Shown here one piece after another: positions 39,413 through 48,070 of a DNA stretch of 64,000 nucleotides. The notes beneath the pieces were generated by a model. The model was not told the DNA's origin, did not search any database, and was given only the letters and a program-made list of their open reading frames with translations. Every line of letters starts with the position of its first letter. Within the stretch, counting starts at the first letter, position 1. This DNA comes from Archangium lipolyticum (GTDB lineage: Bacteria; Myxococcota; Myxococcia; Myxococcales; Myxococcaceae): contig NZ_JANKBZ010000002.1 in NCBI RefSeq assembly GCF_024623785.1, forward strand, positions 248,001-312,000, written 5' to 3'. The translations under genes and the position numbers were made by a program.

Positions 39413-39790
39413 ACCAGGACCGGGGGCTAGTCAGTGGGCTCCGACAGACGCGACCGGGAGGACGGTGCGGCTGGCGCGGAGACGGCACAGGGAGACTGGA
39501 ACAAGAAGATCATGCACGGCGTTGCTGTGGCTGCGACGGCCCCTGCCCTGGCAGGAGGCATGCGGACACGCCCGACCCCATCCAACTGAAGAGTTGCCGT
39601 GGGCGGGGTCCCTCCTCTTCGTCCCGTCCCAACGCGGCGCGTGACCATCGAGCATCATTATCTGGCTGTCAACCTTTCTCTGTCCGCGAACGGGGGGATA
39701 CCACGACCCACGGCGTTGTGGCGCGGCTGCAAACTTGTCCGGATGATGTTGGCTTCTACGAGATGGAAGGGGGGTTGAACCCCTGGAGCC
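39413..39790. other. Upstream region of the act operon
   Basis: A 378-bp gap between actA and the HNH-like gene, both on the minus strand. No convincing gene. The minus strand holds a consensus TTGACA (39672-39667) overlapping a GATAAT box (39662-39657); the two cannot serve the same promoter, and CGGACA 18 bp upstream of GATAAT, or a poor -10 after TTGACA, would be needed. A palindrome GGGGTTGAACCCC lies at 39771-39783, near the end of the HNH-like gene. Confidence 0.4.
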
Positions 39791-40060
39791 TCAAGCGTCG
39801 TCCGGATCGCGCCACCGGTCGCGACGTCTCTGTAGCAGGCGCTCCACCAGCTCCCGGACCCGGGCATCCCGGTGGTAGTGGCGATCATGCCGGCTGCCCT
39901 TGCCCTGGTTGCAGCGTGCACACGCCAGGCCGATCAGGAGATGGGCGTTGCAGTGCAAGCACTTCCCGAGCCAGATCTCGCGGCCGCGGTACTCGGTGCG
40001 CTCGAAGGTGGCGTCGGTGGCCACGATGTCGAGGATGCGGCGGCGCTTGGAGGAGCTCAC
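39791..40060 (-). CDS. Shortened HNH-like zinc-binding protein
   Basis: An 89-residue basic protein starting with GTG at 40060 (VSSSKRRRILDIVATDATFERTE). Two zinc-type knuckles are present, CLHC and CARCN, as in myxobacterial HNH nucleases, followed by KGSRHDRH and a basic C-terminal helix. The stretch that normally separates the two knuckles and carries the HNH catalytic histidines is reduced to about six residues (NAHLLIGLA). It is therefore probably a nuclease-dead derivative or a DNA-binding remnant. Coding is supported by the coherent reading frame and family look. Confidence 0.55.
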   Translation of the reverse strand: MSSSKRRRILDIVATDATFERTEYRGREIWLGKCLHCNAHLLIGLACARCNQGKGSRHDRHYHRDARVRELVERLLQRRRDRWRDPDDA

Positions 40061-40108
40061 ACCTCTTCTAATAGGTAGGAGGCAGCCCGCGTGCCAGCAT
40101 GGGGCCCC

Positions 40109-40915
40109 ATGATGAGAGGAAAGACGGCGGTCATCACCGGGGCGTCCTCGGGAATTGGAGAAGAGCTGGCGCTGGCGCTCGCGGGGCGCGGGGTCCACGT
40201 GGTGCTCGCGGCGCGCAACGAGGAGCTGCTGGCCGGGGTGAAGCAGCGGTGCGAGCGGGCCGGAGGAAGGGCGCTCGTGGTTGCCACGGACGTGAGCGAC
40301 CCGGAGTCCTGCCGGCGCCTGGTGGAGCGCTCCGTGGAGGCGTTCGGCGGCATCGACTTCCTGGTGAACAACGCGGGGGTGACGATGAGCGCCCGGTTCG
40401 AGGAGGTGACGGACCTGTCCCTCTTCGAGCGCCTCATGCGGGTGAACTACCTCGGGTCGGTCTACTGCACGCACTTCGCGCTCCCGCATCTGAAGGCGCG
40501 GCGGGGCCTGGTGGTCGCCGTCTCCTCGCTCACGGGGAAGAGCGGCGTGCCCGGCCGCAGCGGCTATGCCGCGAGCAAGCACGCGATGCAGGGGTTCTTC
40601 GACTCGCTGCGCATCGAGCTGGATGGCACTGGGGTGGACGTGCTCGTCGTGTCACCCGGATTCGTCGTCACCCCCATCCGCTCGCGGGCGCTCGGCGCCG
40701 ACGGAATCGCCGGCCACGGGGACACCGTGGAGGAGAAGAGCAACAAGATGATGGACGCGCCCACCTGCGCGAACCTCATCCTTCGCGCCATGGAGCGCCG
40801 CGAGCGCGAGGTGGTGATGATGCCGGCCGCCAGGCTGATGATGGCCATCAAGGCGCTCGTGCCGGGCGTGGTCGACCGCCTCGCCGTGCGGATGATGAAG
40901 CAGGTGCGGCCCTGA
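40109..40915 (+). CDS. Short-chain dehydrogenase/reductase
   Basis: A 268-residue classical SDR: cofactor motif TGASSGIG near residue 9, NNAG at mid-protein, catalytic Ser in VAVSSLTGKSG and Tyr/Lys in YAASK. The C-terminal region includes two helices (MMPAARLMMAIKALVPGVVDRLA) that suggest membrane association, as in DHRS7-like enzymes. A GTG at 40091 is an alternative start, but homologous sequence begins at MMRGKTAVITG. Substrate unknown; convergent with the Gre-like gene. Confidence 0.87.
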   Translation: MMRGKTAVITGASSGIGEELALALAGRGVHVVLAARNEELLAGVKQRCERAGGRALVVATDVSDPESCRRLVERSVEAFGGIDFLVNNAGVTMSARFEEVTDLSLFERLMRVNYLGSVYCTHFALPHLKARRGLVVAVSSLTGKSGVPGRSGYAASKHAMQGFFDSLRIELDGTGVDVLVVSPGFVVTPIRSRALGADGIAGHGDTVEEKSNKMMDAPTCANLILRAMERREREVVMMPAARLMMAIKALVPGVVDRLAVRMMKQVRP

Positions 40916-40930
40916 CGCTGCCCGCGACGC

Positions 40931-41389
40931 TCAGGACACGGGCGGACGGTAGGACACCTGGACGATGGTGTACTCGATGGCTCCGCGCGGGCGCTCGAAC
41001 TGGATGGACTCGCCCACTTCCTTTCCAATGAGTGCCCTGGCCAGCGGGGACTCGACGCTGAGGCGGCCCTCCTTCACGTCCGCTTCGTCCGGACCGACGA
41101 TGCGGTACGTCGTCTCCTCGCCTTCCTCGTCCTCGAGCGTCACCCACGCGCCGAAGTAGACGTGCTCCTCGTCCGGAATCTCGGTGGTGACCACCTGGAC
41201 CTCCTCCAGGATGGCGGCGAGCTGCAGCGCCCGGCGCGAGGCGGGGTCCGTGAGCGCCGCGAGCTCTTCCTGGAGGGCCCGGTAGCCCTCGGGCGTGATG
41301 TGCCGCTTCTCTCCGGAGGCCGAGCGGGGGCGGGGGGGCAGGAGAACCTCGTCCCCACCGGAGTCCTCTTTCGTGAAGGCCTTCGACAT
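40931..41389 (-). CDS. Gre-like elongation factor lacking the coiled-coil tip
   Basis: A 152-residue Gre/GreB-family protein. The C-terminal FKBP-like domain is normal (VYFGAWVTLEDEEGEE, YRIVGPDEADVKEGRLS, ESPLARALIGKEVGE). The N-terminal coiled coil starts as in GreB (HITPEGYRALQEELA, residue 30 onward) but reaches the YFGAW strand after about 49 residues, against about 79 in E. coli GreB. The missing part is the acidic tip (D..EN) that GreB inserts in the RNA polymerase channel. It may act like Rnk or a Gre antagonist. An extra 29-residue tail precedes the coil. Confidence 0.75.
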   Translation of the reverse strand: MSKAFTKEDSGGDEVLLPPRPRSASGEKRHITPEGYRALQEELAALTDPASRRALQLAAILEEVQVVTTEIPDEEHVYFGAWVTLEDEEGEETTYRIVGPDEADVKEGRLSVESPLARALIGKEVGESIQFERPRGAIEYTIVQVSYRPPVS

Positions 41390-41496
41390 CGTGCTCCCTC
41401 CCGGATGGTCGCCATCCTGCCTGGGGGTATGTCCGTTGTCCCGGAGGACAGGGGGGTCTTGTGGGTTCCACCGGGCACACAGACATTCAAACAACC

Positions 41497-41943
41497 ATGG
41501 GACTCGCCCAACTCATTGAAAACCACAAACAAGAGGTTCTCGTCCGTTGGAAGGAGATGGTGCGCACGCTCAGTGATGCACGGAAACTCTCCGAGGAGAG
41601 TCTGGAGAATCACGTCCCGCACCTGCTCGACTGGCTGGCGGAGCGGCTCCGTGAGCGCGCCTCGACCAATGATTATGGCACCCGGATGCTCTCCCGGGAG
41701 CACGCCTTCCAGCGGGTCGGGGACCAGTTCGACCTCGTGGAGGTGTTGGCCGAGCTCGCGGTGCTGCGCGAGGTGCTGATCGGCCTCTGGGTCGAGGAGC
41801 CAGCCGGGGTAGCGCCCGTCGAGGTGCTCCACCTCAATCAGGACCTCGACGACGTGGTGACGGTCTGCACGACGGAGTTCGCCCGGCAGGTGCTGGTCCG
41901 TTACGGCGCCTCGCGGGAGGCAACCGAGTCGATGGGCCATTGA
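41497..41943 (+). CDS. RsbRD-N-like sensor-domain protein
   Basis: A 148-residue helical protein resembling the RsbR-type N-terminal sensory domain that often precedes histidine kinase or STAS domains in myxobacteria (start LAQLIENHKQEVLVRWKEMVRTL, then FDLVEVLAELAVLREVLIGLW, then VCTTEFARQVLVRY). Here it stands alone. It may be a stress-signal module. ATG 41497 is set by the family start. It is divergent from the Gre-like gene. Confidence 0.6.
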   Translation: MGLAQLIENHKQEVLVRWKEMVRTLSDARKLSEESLENHVPHLLDWLAERLRERASTNDYGTRMLSREHAFQRVGDQFDLVEVLAELAVLREVLIGLWVEEPAGVAPVEVLHLNQDLDDVVTVCTTEFARQVLVRYGASREATESMGH

Positions 41944-42051
41944 TCCAGGGGCAATGCTCCCCTGGCCGCCCTACCGCCTGGGGAGCCCCGCGTGCCGGGC
42001 GCGAGGGGGATGCGGACGATCTCTCGGGTCCGAAGACCGGGAGGCACAGGT

Positions 42052-42705
42052 ATGGCGAAAAAGATTCTGAAGGGTGTCCGGGTGGGGGTGCTGGCCGCGG
42101 ATGGTTTCGAGCAGGTCGAGCTCACCATTCCCGTCAAGGCGCTCCGCAAGCGGGGCGCGCAGGTGGACATCATCTCCCTGCACAAGGGCCGCATCCGCGG
42201 GATGAACCTGATGTACCCGGGCAAGAAGGTCCGCGTCGACGAGACGGTGCAAGCGGTACGTCCCGACGACTTCGACGCGCTCCTCATCCCCGGAGGTTTC
42301 GTCAACCCGGATGCCCTCCGCCAGAGCGAGGAGGTGCTCCAGTTCGTCCGCGAGTTCGACCAGCAGGGCCGGCCCATCGCCACACTGTGCCATGGTCCCT
42401 GGGTGCTCGTGTCCGCGGGCCTGGTGCGCGGGCGCAGGTTGGCCTCGTGGCCCGGTATCAAGGATGACATCCGCAACGCGGGCGGAGAGTGGTTGGATGA
42501 ATCGGGCGTGCGCGATGCGCGGTGGTTCTCCAGCCGCGGGCCGCATGACCTGCCCCACTTCATCGAGGGCATGGTGCAGCTCTTCGACGAGCACGCCCCT
42601 CGCAACCACCCGGTGAAGGCTCGCATGCGTTGGGGCCGATGGCTGCTCACCGCCCTGCTGGGATGGGTGTCCATCCGCCCCCTGCGCACCGCCTTCGCGC
42701 GCTGA
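42052..42705 (+). CDS. DJ-1/PfpI-family type 1 glutamine amidotransferase-like protein
   Basis: A 217-residue protein with the DJ-1/PfpI fold: GVRVGVLAADGFEQVELTIP, LIPGGFVNPDALR, the nucleophile elbow TLCHGPW with its Cys, and SSRGPHDLPHF. Members are general-stress proteins, deglycase-like or protease-like; the exact activity is disputed. A C-terminal tail of about 30 residues (WGRWLLTALLGWVSIRPLR) is hydrophobic and unusual for the family. A family-type start at ATG 42052 follows GGGAGGCACAGGT. Confidence 0.85.
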   Translation: MAKKILKGVRVGVLAADGFEQVELTIPVKALRKRGAQVDIISLHKGRIRGMNLMYPGKKVRVDETVQAVRPDDFDALLIPGGFVNPDALRQSEEVLQFVREFDQQGRPIATLCHGPWVLVSAGLVRGRRLASWPGIKDDIRNAGGEWLDESGVRDARWFSSRGPHDLPHFIEGMVQLFDEHAPRNHPVKARMRWGRWLLTALLGWVSIRPLRTAFAR

Positions 42706-42798
42706 CCCCTCCGCGCCCTCGGTGGATCCCAGCCTCTCCATCATGGCATTCAGCTTCGTGGCCGCCGATGCCATCCCGTCGGCCTTGGGGTGAATCAT

Positions 42799-43848
42799 AT
42801 GGACGCCATTACGCTGGAGAAGCGGGCCCGCGCCGAGGGCTCGCCGGTCATCGATGGAGAGGAGGCCACCTTCGTCTGGCGCGGGCGCAAGCCCGTGTCC
42901 GTCGCGGGCGACTTCCAGGACTGGTCGGGTGAGCCCATCCCCCTGAAGGAGGTGGCGCCGAGGCTGTGGACGCACACGCTGACGCTGCCTCGTGACACCT
43001 ATGTGGAGTACGCCTTCCTGGATGCGAAGGGGCAGCGGGTGCGCGATGCGTTCAACTCGCGCCTCACTCCCAACGGGTTCGGGGACTTCAACCACTACTT
43101 CCACATGCCCGAGTCCGGGCCCACGCCCCTCTCGCGGCGGCAGCGGGACGTGCCACGGGGGCTCGTCTCGCGCCACCTGGTGGAGACACAGGAGTTCTGT
43201 GTGGGGCGGAAGCGCGCGGTGTTCCTCTACGCGCCTCCCACCTCCGAGCCCTGCCCCCTGGTGGTGGTGTTCGACGGACCGGACTACCTGCGGCGCGCGA
43301 AGCTGCACACCCTCGTGGACAACCTCATCGCCCAGGGCCGCATCCGCCCCATCGCCCTGGCCATGGTGGCCAACGGCGGCCACGCTCGCACCGTCGAGTA
43401 CACGTGCAGCGAGGCCACCCTGGCCTTCCTGCTGCGCATCGTCCTGCCGCTCGCTCGCAAGGAGTTGAACCTCCTCGACGAGAAGCGCGAGCCCGGCGTC
43501 CATGGCGTGCTCGGCGCGTCCCTGGGCGGGCTGATCTCCCTGTACACGGGGCTGCGCGCCCCGGAGGTCTTCGGCCACGTGCTCTCCCAGTCGGGCGCCT
43601 TCAGCGTGTGGGACCGCGACTTCGTGGTGTTCGACCTCGCTCGCAGGGCCCCGTCCCGGCCACTCGACGTGTGGATGGACTGCGGCCACTTCGAGGCGCT
43701 CGTCGAGGGCAACGAGCGCATGCTCCCGGTCCTCCAGTCCTCCGGTCACCGGGCGGAGTACCGCGAGTATCACGGCGGTCACAACTACTCGGCCTGGCGC
43801 GATGACGTGTGGCGCGGCCTCGAGTGGCTCTACGGCCCAGGGCGCTGA
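42799..43848 (+). CDS. Esterase (enterochelin-esterase-like) with N-terminal E-set domain
   Basis: A 349-residue protein. Residues about 20-110 look like the E-set/CBM48 domain found before Fes/IroE-type esterases (FVWRGRKPVSVAGDFQDW). An esterase D domain follows: VVFDGPDYL, the nucleophile elbow GASLGGLISL and the catalytic His in HGGHNYSAWRD. Relatives cleave siderophores or glucan-linked esters. GTG at 42790 is an alternative start. It lies just upstream of a secreted helical-repeat protein. Confidence 0.75.
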   Translation: MDAITLEKRARAEGSPVIDGEEATFVWRGRKPVSVAGDFQDWSGEPIPLKEVAPRLWTHTLTLPRDTYVEYAFLDAKGQRVRDAFNSRLTPNGFGDFNHYFHMPESGPTPLSRRQRDVPRGLVSRHLVETQEFCVGRKRAVFLYAPPTSEPCPLVVVFDGPDYLRRAKLHTLVDNLIAQGRIRPIALAMVANGGHARTVEYTCSEATLAFLLRIVLPLARKELNLLDEKREPGVHGVLGASLGGLISLYTGLRAPEVFGHVLSQSGAFSVWDRDFVVFDLARRAPSRPLDVWMDCGHFEALVEGNERMLPVLQSSGHRAEYREYHGGHNYSAWRDDVWRGLEWLYGPGR

Positions 43849-43899
43849 GTCCGTCGTTCGGGTTGAGGTGCTCGCGCCACTGGCGCTACCGTTGCCCGG

Positions 43900-45162
43900 A
43901 TGAAAGCCTGGAAGAGGGTGGGGGGACTCTTGCTCGCGGCCCTGGTGCTGCTGGGGCCCGGGGTGGTGCTGGCGTGCTCGCGCGCTGTGCCCAACCCCTG
44001 GACGCTGCGCACTCCCGATGAGCGCTTCGAGCTGTCCATGAAGCCGCAGGGTGATTCCCCCAGGGCTTCGCTCACCCTGTTCGACCACCGGGCGGGCAAG
44101 GTCGTCTGGCAACGTGAGCTCGAGTATGGCCTCTCCCGGGGTGAGGCCCTCGTTTCGGCGGATGGCCGCTATGTGGTCCTGATCCGAAGCTTCTCGGAGA
44201 CGGTGGTCGCCTACGGACCCGAGGGAAAGGAGAGCGGTCAGTGGTCCCTGGGGTCCCCGCTCCTGCCCTCCGAGCGGCGGCGGCTCGTCGAGACCCCTTG
44301 TGGCGTCAGTTGGGTGGAGTCGCCCCAACTCGATGGCGATGTGCTCACCCTGCGCGTCCCCCGCATCGTGTCCATGCCTCAACGTCCCCCTCCCGCTGAC
44401 TCCCTGTTCCAGGGCACTCCCTTCCGCATCGAGCTGTCCACGAACCGGATCACCCGGGGCGCGCTGCCTCCTCCTCCGAGCACCGCCTCTCTCATTCAGG
44501 CCTTCCGGCGGGAGACCCGCACGTCCGTGCGCTTCGGCATCGCCAGGGAGCTGTTGATACGCGCGCACGAGGCCGATCGCCGCGGCGGCGCTCCCGAGTT
44601 GAGCCGCTTCTGGCTGGAGGTGCTGCGCGACCCCAGCGAGGCGAAGGACCTGTACCACCTCGCCACCGAGGCCCTCGATTTCATCGGCACGGACGAGGAC
44701 ATCCGCCGCCTGGCCGAGGCCTCCCTGCCCGCCGATGTGGAGGACTCCAGCGCGGCCCTCCTCTCCTTGTTCGAGCGGCGGCTCCCCGAGGATGCCGTGC
44801 GCTTCTCCTTATATGTCATCCAGGAGCGGCGCCCTCCCGAGCACCTTCGTGAGCGCGCCCTCGCGCACCTGGGCGGGCGGGCAGGAGAGGACTTCAGCAA
44901 GGTCTTGATGTTCGCGCTGCGGGATCCGTCCTCCCGCGTCCGCAAGGCCGCGCTTCACCAGATGGAGAAGCGCGGTGCCTCGCGTCATGACTTCGAGCTG
45001 GCGATCCCCTCCCTCAATGACCCCGATGCCTCCGTCCGGCGCGCCGCCGAGGCGTCCCTGTGCCGCGTGCTGTGGACGCTGTCGGGCGATGAGTTCCAGA
45101 CGGCCTTCGCCCAGGCACGCCGCGCCAGGGCCGATGTGAAGCTGGCCGAATGTCCCCGGTGA
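43900..45162 (+). CDS. Exported lipoprotein-like protein with HEAT-like repeats
   Basis: A 420-residue protein with an N-terminal signal (LLLAALVLLGPGVVLAC, Cys26). The first half (to about 200) is beta-rich, with an LFDHRAGKVVWQRELEYGLSRGEALVSADGRYVVL segment like a beta-propeller blade; the second half is helical with HEAT-like pairs (ALRDPSSRVRKAALHQM, SLNDPDASVRRAAEASL). Such proteins are scaffolds. No catalytic site is seen. Confidence 0.65.
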   Translation: MKAWKRVGGLLLAALVLLGPGVVLACSRAVPNPWTLRTPDERFELSMKPQGDSPRASLTLFDHRAGKVVWQRELEYGLSRGEALVSADGRYVVLIRSFSETVVAYGPEGKESGQWSLGSPLLPSERRRLVETPCGVSWVESPQLDGDVLTLRVPRIVSMPQRPPPADSLFQGTPFRIELSTNRITRGALPPPPSTASLIQAFRRETRTSVRFGIARELLIRAHEADRRGGAPELSRFWLEVLRDPSEAKDLYHLATEALDFIGTDEDIRRLAEASLPADVEDSSAALLSLFERRLPEDAVRFSLYVIQERRPPEHLRERALAHLGGRAGEDFSKVLMFALRDPSSRVRKAALHQMEKRGASRHDFELAIPSLNDPDASVRRAAEASLCRVLWTLSGDEFQTAFAQARRARADVKLAECPR

Positions 45163-45313
45163 GCCTTCCCCGGGCAGGCGGGTGGCCAGGGGGTCGTTCC
45201 TCGTTGTCAAGCCAGAGGGCAGCCGGCGCGCTGGCGGAGAGGCCCTTTTCCGGCCGCGCCGGACGGGGGATAACGGAGGCTACCCCCCAGTGACGGAGTG
45301 TTGGTCACGAAGA

Positions 45314-45346
45314 CCCTCACCCCAACCCTCTCCCAGAGGGAGAGGG
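45314..45346. repeat. Dispersed hairpin repeat, copy 2
   Basis: CCCTCACCCCAA followed by a palindrome with 9-bp arms CCCTCTCCC / GGGAGAGGG around AGA, 20 bp upstream of trpE. Same element as at 26476 (inverted) and 58341. It could act as a hairpin ahead of the trpE ribosome site. Confidence 0.75.
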
Positions 45347-45365
45347 GGCCTACACAGAGGAACTG

Positions 45366-46856
45366 ATGAACGCTCAGGAGCGCAAGGCGGCCTACCGCCA
45401 ACGCGCGGAGAAGGGCGAGGCGGTCCCCGTCTCGGTCGTGCTCCCCGCCGACCTCGACACCCCGCTGTCCGCCTACCTCAAGCTCGGTGGCGCGCGCGGC
45501 TTCATCCTCGAGTCCTGCCACGGTGGCGAGCGCTTCGGCCGCTACAGCCACGTCGGCTCGGCTCCCTCCGGCCGGCTCCGGCTCGACCGCAACGGCGGCA
45601 CCCTCTGGCGCGGCGACCAGTCTCAGCGTCTGGATGGCAAGCCGCTCGATGTCCTCCGCTCCGTCTGGCGCGAGCATGCCGTCGCCACCCTCCCCGGTGA
45701 GCCCCCCTTCGTCGGCGGCCTGGTCGGCTACCTCGGCTACAACTGCATGTCCTGGTTCGAGCGCCATGTGCCCGACCGGCACTCGCCTGACATCTCCTTC
45801 CCCGACTCCGAGTGGTTGCTGTGCGATGAGTTCGTCACCCACGACTCGCGCACCCAGACGCTGCACGCCACCGTCATCGCCCGGCCATCCCGTCATGGCA
45901 GCGCCGCCCAGGCCCTCAGGGATGCCGAGGCCCGCGCCGAGGCTCTCGCCGAGCGCCTGCTCCGGCCGCTCCCCGTGGATGCCTACGTCCCCAACCCGCC
46001 CATGCGCGGCGAAGCGGAGGTCTCCGTCCACTGGGACCGCGCTGGCTACGAGGCCGCCGTGGAGCGGGTGAAGGAGTACATCCGCGCCGGTGACTGCATG
46101 CAGGTGGTGCTCGCCCGCCGCTTCGAGGCCCGTGGCGCTCCGCCGCCGCTCTCTCTCTACCGGGCGCTGCGTCGCATCAACCCCTCGCCGTACCTCTTCC
46201 ACATCGAGCTGGGAGAGGCGCGCGCGCTGGTGGGCGCCTCCCCGGAGCTGCTGGTGCAGGTGCGCGAGGGCGATGTCGTGGTGCGTCCCATCGCCGGCAC
46301 CCGCCGCCGCGGTACCACCGAGGCCGAGGACCTGGCCCTGGAGAAGGAGCTGCTCGCCGACGAGAAGGAGCGCGCCGAGCACATGATGCTGGTGGACCTG
46401 GGCCGCAACGACGTGGGCCGTGTGGCCGCGCCGGGCTCGGTGCGTGTCGAGGACCTCATGGTCATCGAGCGCTACAGCCACGTCATGCACATCGTCTCGC
46501 AGGTGCGCGGGAAGCTCGACGCGAAGTACGACGCGCTCGACGCCCTGGCCTACACCTTCCCCGCGGGTACGGTGTCGGGGGCTCCGAAGATTCGCGCGAT
46601 GCAGATCATCGACGAGCTGGAGCCCACGCGCCGTGGCCCCTACGCGGGCGCGGTGGGCTACCTGTCCTTCTGCGGCGCACTCGACCTGGCCATCGCCCTG
46701 CGCACCTTCTTCATCGATGGGGACCGCACGATGTGGGAGGCGGGCGCGGGTCTCGTGGCGGACTCGGTGCCGTCGAAGGAAGCGGATGAGACGGAGGCCA
46801 AGGCGCGGGTGCTCGCCACGGCCCTGAAGCAGGCGCGTGAGGGAGGTGTGCGGTGA
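45366..46856 (+). CDS. trpE: Anthranilate synthase component I
   Basis: A 496-residue chorismate-binding enzyme that makes anthranilate with TrpG. The tryptophan feedback region is FILESCHGGERFGRYSHVG (about 40-60); the active-site sequences include RPIAGTRRRG, which has the Ala typical of TrpE rather than the Lys of PabB, LVDLGRNDVGRV, YSHVMHIVSQVRG and FPAGTVSGAPKIRAM. RBS AGAGGAACTG precedes ATG 45366. Its stop overlaps trpG (GTGA), so the two are translated together. No leader peptide with Trp codons was found. Confidence 0.93.
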   Translation: MNAQERKAAYRQRAEKGEAVPVSVVLPADLDTPLSAYLKLGGARGFILESCHGGERFGRYSHVGSAPSGRLRLDRNGGTLWRGDQSQRLDGKPLDVLRSVWREHAVATLPGEPPFVGGLVGYLGYNCMSWFERHVPDRHSPDISFPDSEWLLCDEFVTHDSRTQTLHATVIARPSRHGSAAQALRDAEARAEALAERLLRPLPVDAYVPNPPMRGEAEVSVHWDRAGYEAAVERVKEYIRAGDCMQVVLARRFEARGAPPPLSLYRALRRINPSPYLFHIELGEARALVGASPELLVQVREGDVVVRPIAGTRRRGTTEAEDLALEKELLADEKERAEHMMLVDLGRNDVGRVAAPGSVRVEDLMVIERYSHVMHIVSQVRGKLDAKYDALDALAYTFPAGTVSGAPKIRAMQIIDELEPTRRGPYAGAVGYLSFCGALDLAIALRTFFIDGDRTMWEAGAGLVADSVPSKEADETEAKARVLATALKQAREGGVR

Positions 46857-47416
46857 TCCTCGTCATCGACAACTACGACTCGTTCACCTTCAACCTCGTG
46901 CAGCTCCTCTACACGCTGGGTGCCGAGGTGAAGGTGGCTCGCAACGATGAGATCGACGCCGCGGGCGTGGCGGCCTCGGGCGCGTCGCACCTGGTGGTGT
47001 CGCCGGGGCCGTGCACGCCGACGGAGGCCGGGGTCAGCATGGAGGCCATCCGCGGCGCGAAGGTGCCGGTGCTGGGCGTGTGTCTGGGCCACCAGTCCAT
47101 CGGAGCCGTCTTCGGCGGCAAGGTGGTGCGGGCGCCAGAGCCGGTGCACGGCAAGACGGCGGCCATCCGCCACGAGAACCGCAGCATCTTCGAGGGCATG
47201 CCCCAGGGCTTCCAGGCGGCGCGCTATCACTCGCTGGTGGTGGAGGCGGCGAGCCTGCCCGCGGAGCTGGAGGCCACGGCATGGACGCCGGAAGGGCTCA
47301 TCATGGGGCTGCGCCACCGCGAGCGGCCCGTGGTGGGCCTGCAGTTCCACCCCGAGAGCGTCCTCACCCCCGAGGGCCCGAAGCTGGTGCGCAACTTCCT
47401 CGACGGGCGCCTGTAG
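46853..47416 (+). CDS. trpG: Anthranilate synthase component II (glutamine amidotransferase)
   Basis: A 187-residue class I glutamine amidotransferase. It has ILVIDNYDSFTFNLVQ, the nucleophile loop GVCLGHQSIGA, and the catalytic His-Glu pair in QFHPESVLTPEG. It supplies ammonia to TrpE and may also serve PabB. GTG 46853 overlaps the trpE stop by 4 bp. trpD and trpC do not follow; a terminator does, so the rest of the pathway is elsewhere. Confidence 0.93.
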   Translation: MILVIDNYDSFTFNLVQLLYTLGAEVKVARNDEIDAAGVAASGASHLVVSPGPCTPTEAGVSMEAIRGAKVPVLGVCLGHQSIGAVFGGKVVRAPEPVHGKTAAIRHENRSIFEGMPQGFQAARYHSLVVEAASLPAELEATAWTPEGLIMGLRHRERPVVGLQFHPESVLTPEGPKLVRNFLDGRL

Positions 47417-47431
47417 TCAGGCGCCTCGGAG

Positions 47432-47464
47432 CGGGGCCCGTGCACTCCGCCGGGCCCCGTGTTT
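47432..47464 (+). terminator. Terminator after trpEG
   Basis: CGGGGCCCG (47432-47440) and CGGGCCCCG (47451-47459) form a perfect 9-bp stem around a 10-nt loop, followed by TGTTT, 15 bp after the trpG stop. The adjacent gene is convergent. Confidence 0.65.
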
Positions 47465-47487
47465 CGCACGGACCGTAGCCGCCGCGC

Positions 47488-47961
47488 TCAGTCTTGTGGA
47501 ACGGTGTCGACCCCGAGCGCCTCGCGCGCGAAGCGGACCATGCGTTCCATCAGCGGCTGCATGAGTTCCAGCGGGTGCCGGCCGGACCGGTCCGCCACCG
47601 ACTCCAGCTTCTCCTTGCAGCGCAGGTCCATGCACAGGTTGATGCCCACCCGGCGCTTCGAATTCACGTCCGTGGTGAGCAGCCCGATCTCGTCCGCCGC
47701 GCCGTAGGAGTGGCACCAGTCGCACATGCACGAGCCCGGCCCACCGCCTTGCGAGTCCCGGCGGAACGCGATGCCCATGGGCCGCCTGCTGTCGCCCGGC
47801 GAGGGGAGCATCAGGAACACCCGCGTCCCGGCGGGCTCCGTCCACGCCAGGTAGTCGCGGACGAAGAGCGGGAACTTGATGCCCTCGGGGAGCTCGAGCG
47901 TCTTCCGGTCTCTCGGGCGGAATGCTTGCAGCAGGTCTTTCTCTGTTTCGATCCGGAACAT
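47488..47961 (-). CDS. FBP (FusB-like) treble-clef zinc-finger protein
   Basis: A 157-residue protein with the FBP C-terminal zinc-finger pattern: CMCDWCHSYGAADEIG and later NLCMDLRCKEKLE, giving a four-Cys site. FusB/FBP proteins bind elongation factor G and release it from the ribosome, giving fusidic acid protection or helping recycling. The N-terminal part (LPEGIKFPLFVRDYLAWTEPAG) fits the family. ATG 47961 follows GGGAGACGAC; upstream in-frame codons look non-coding. Confidence 0.78.
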   Translation of the reverse strand: MFRIETEKDLLQAFRPRDRKTLELPEGIKFPLFVRDYLAWTEPAGTRVFLMLPSPGDSRRPMGIAFRRDSQGGGPGSCMCDWCHSYGAADEIGLLTTDVNSKRRVGINLCMDLRCKEKLESVADRSGRHPLELMQPLMERMVRFAREALGVDTVPQD

Positions 47962-48070
47962 GTCGTCTCCCTGGGCGGCCTGTGCGCCCGTGCACCCCCC
48001 TTCATAAGGTCTTGGGCGCGGTAGGTGCACGCTCCTGTGCGGCACGAGCCCCTGGTGGGCCGGCCGCTGC

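Noticed and set aside
39657-39672. A single strong promoter for the act operon
   Set aside because: The TTGACA and GATAAT boxes overlap too closely to belong to one promoter; each alone needs a weak partner, so it is listed only as a candidate within the gap.
45163-45365. Trp attenuator in front of trpE
   Set aside because: No small reading frame with Trp codons and no alternative stems beyond the dispersed repeat.
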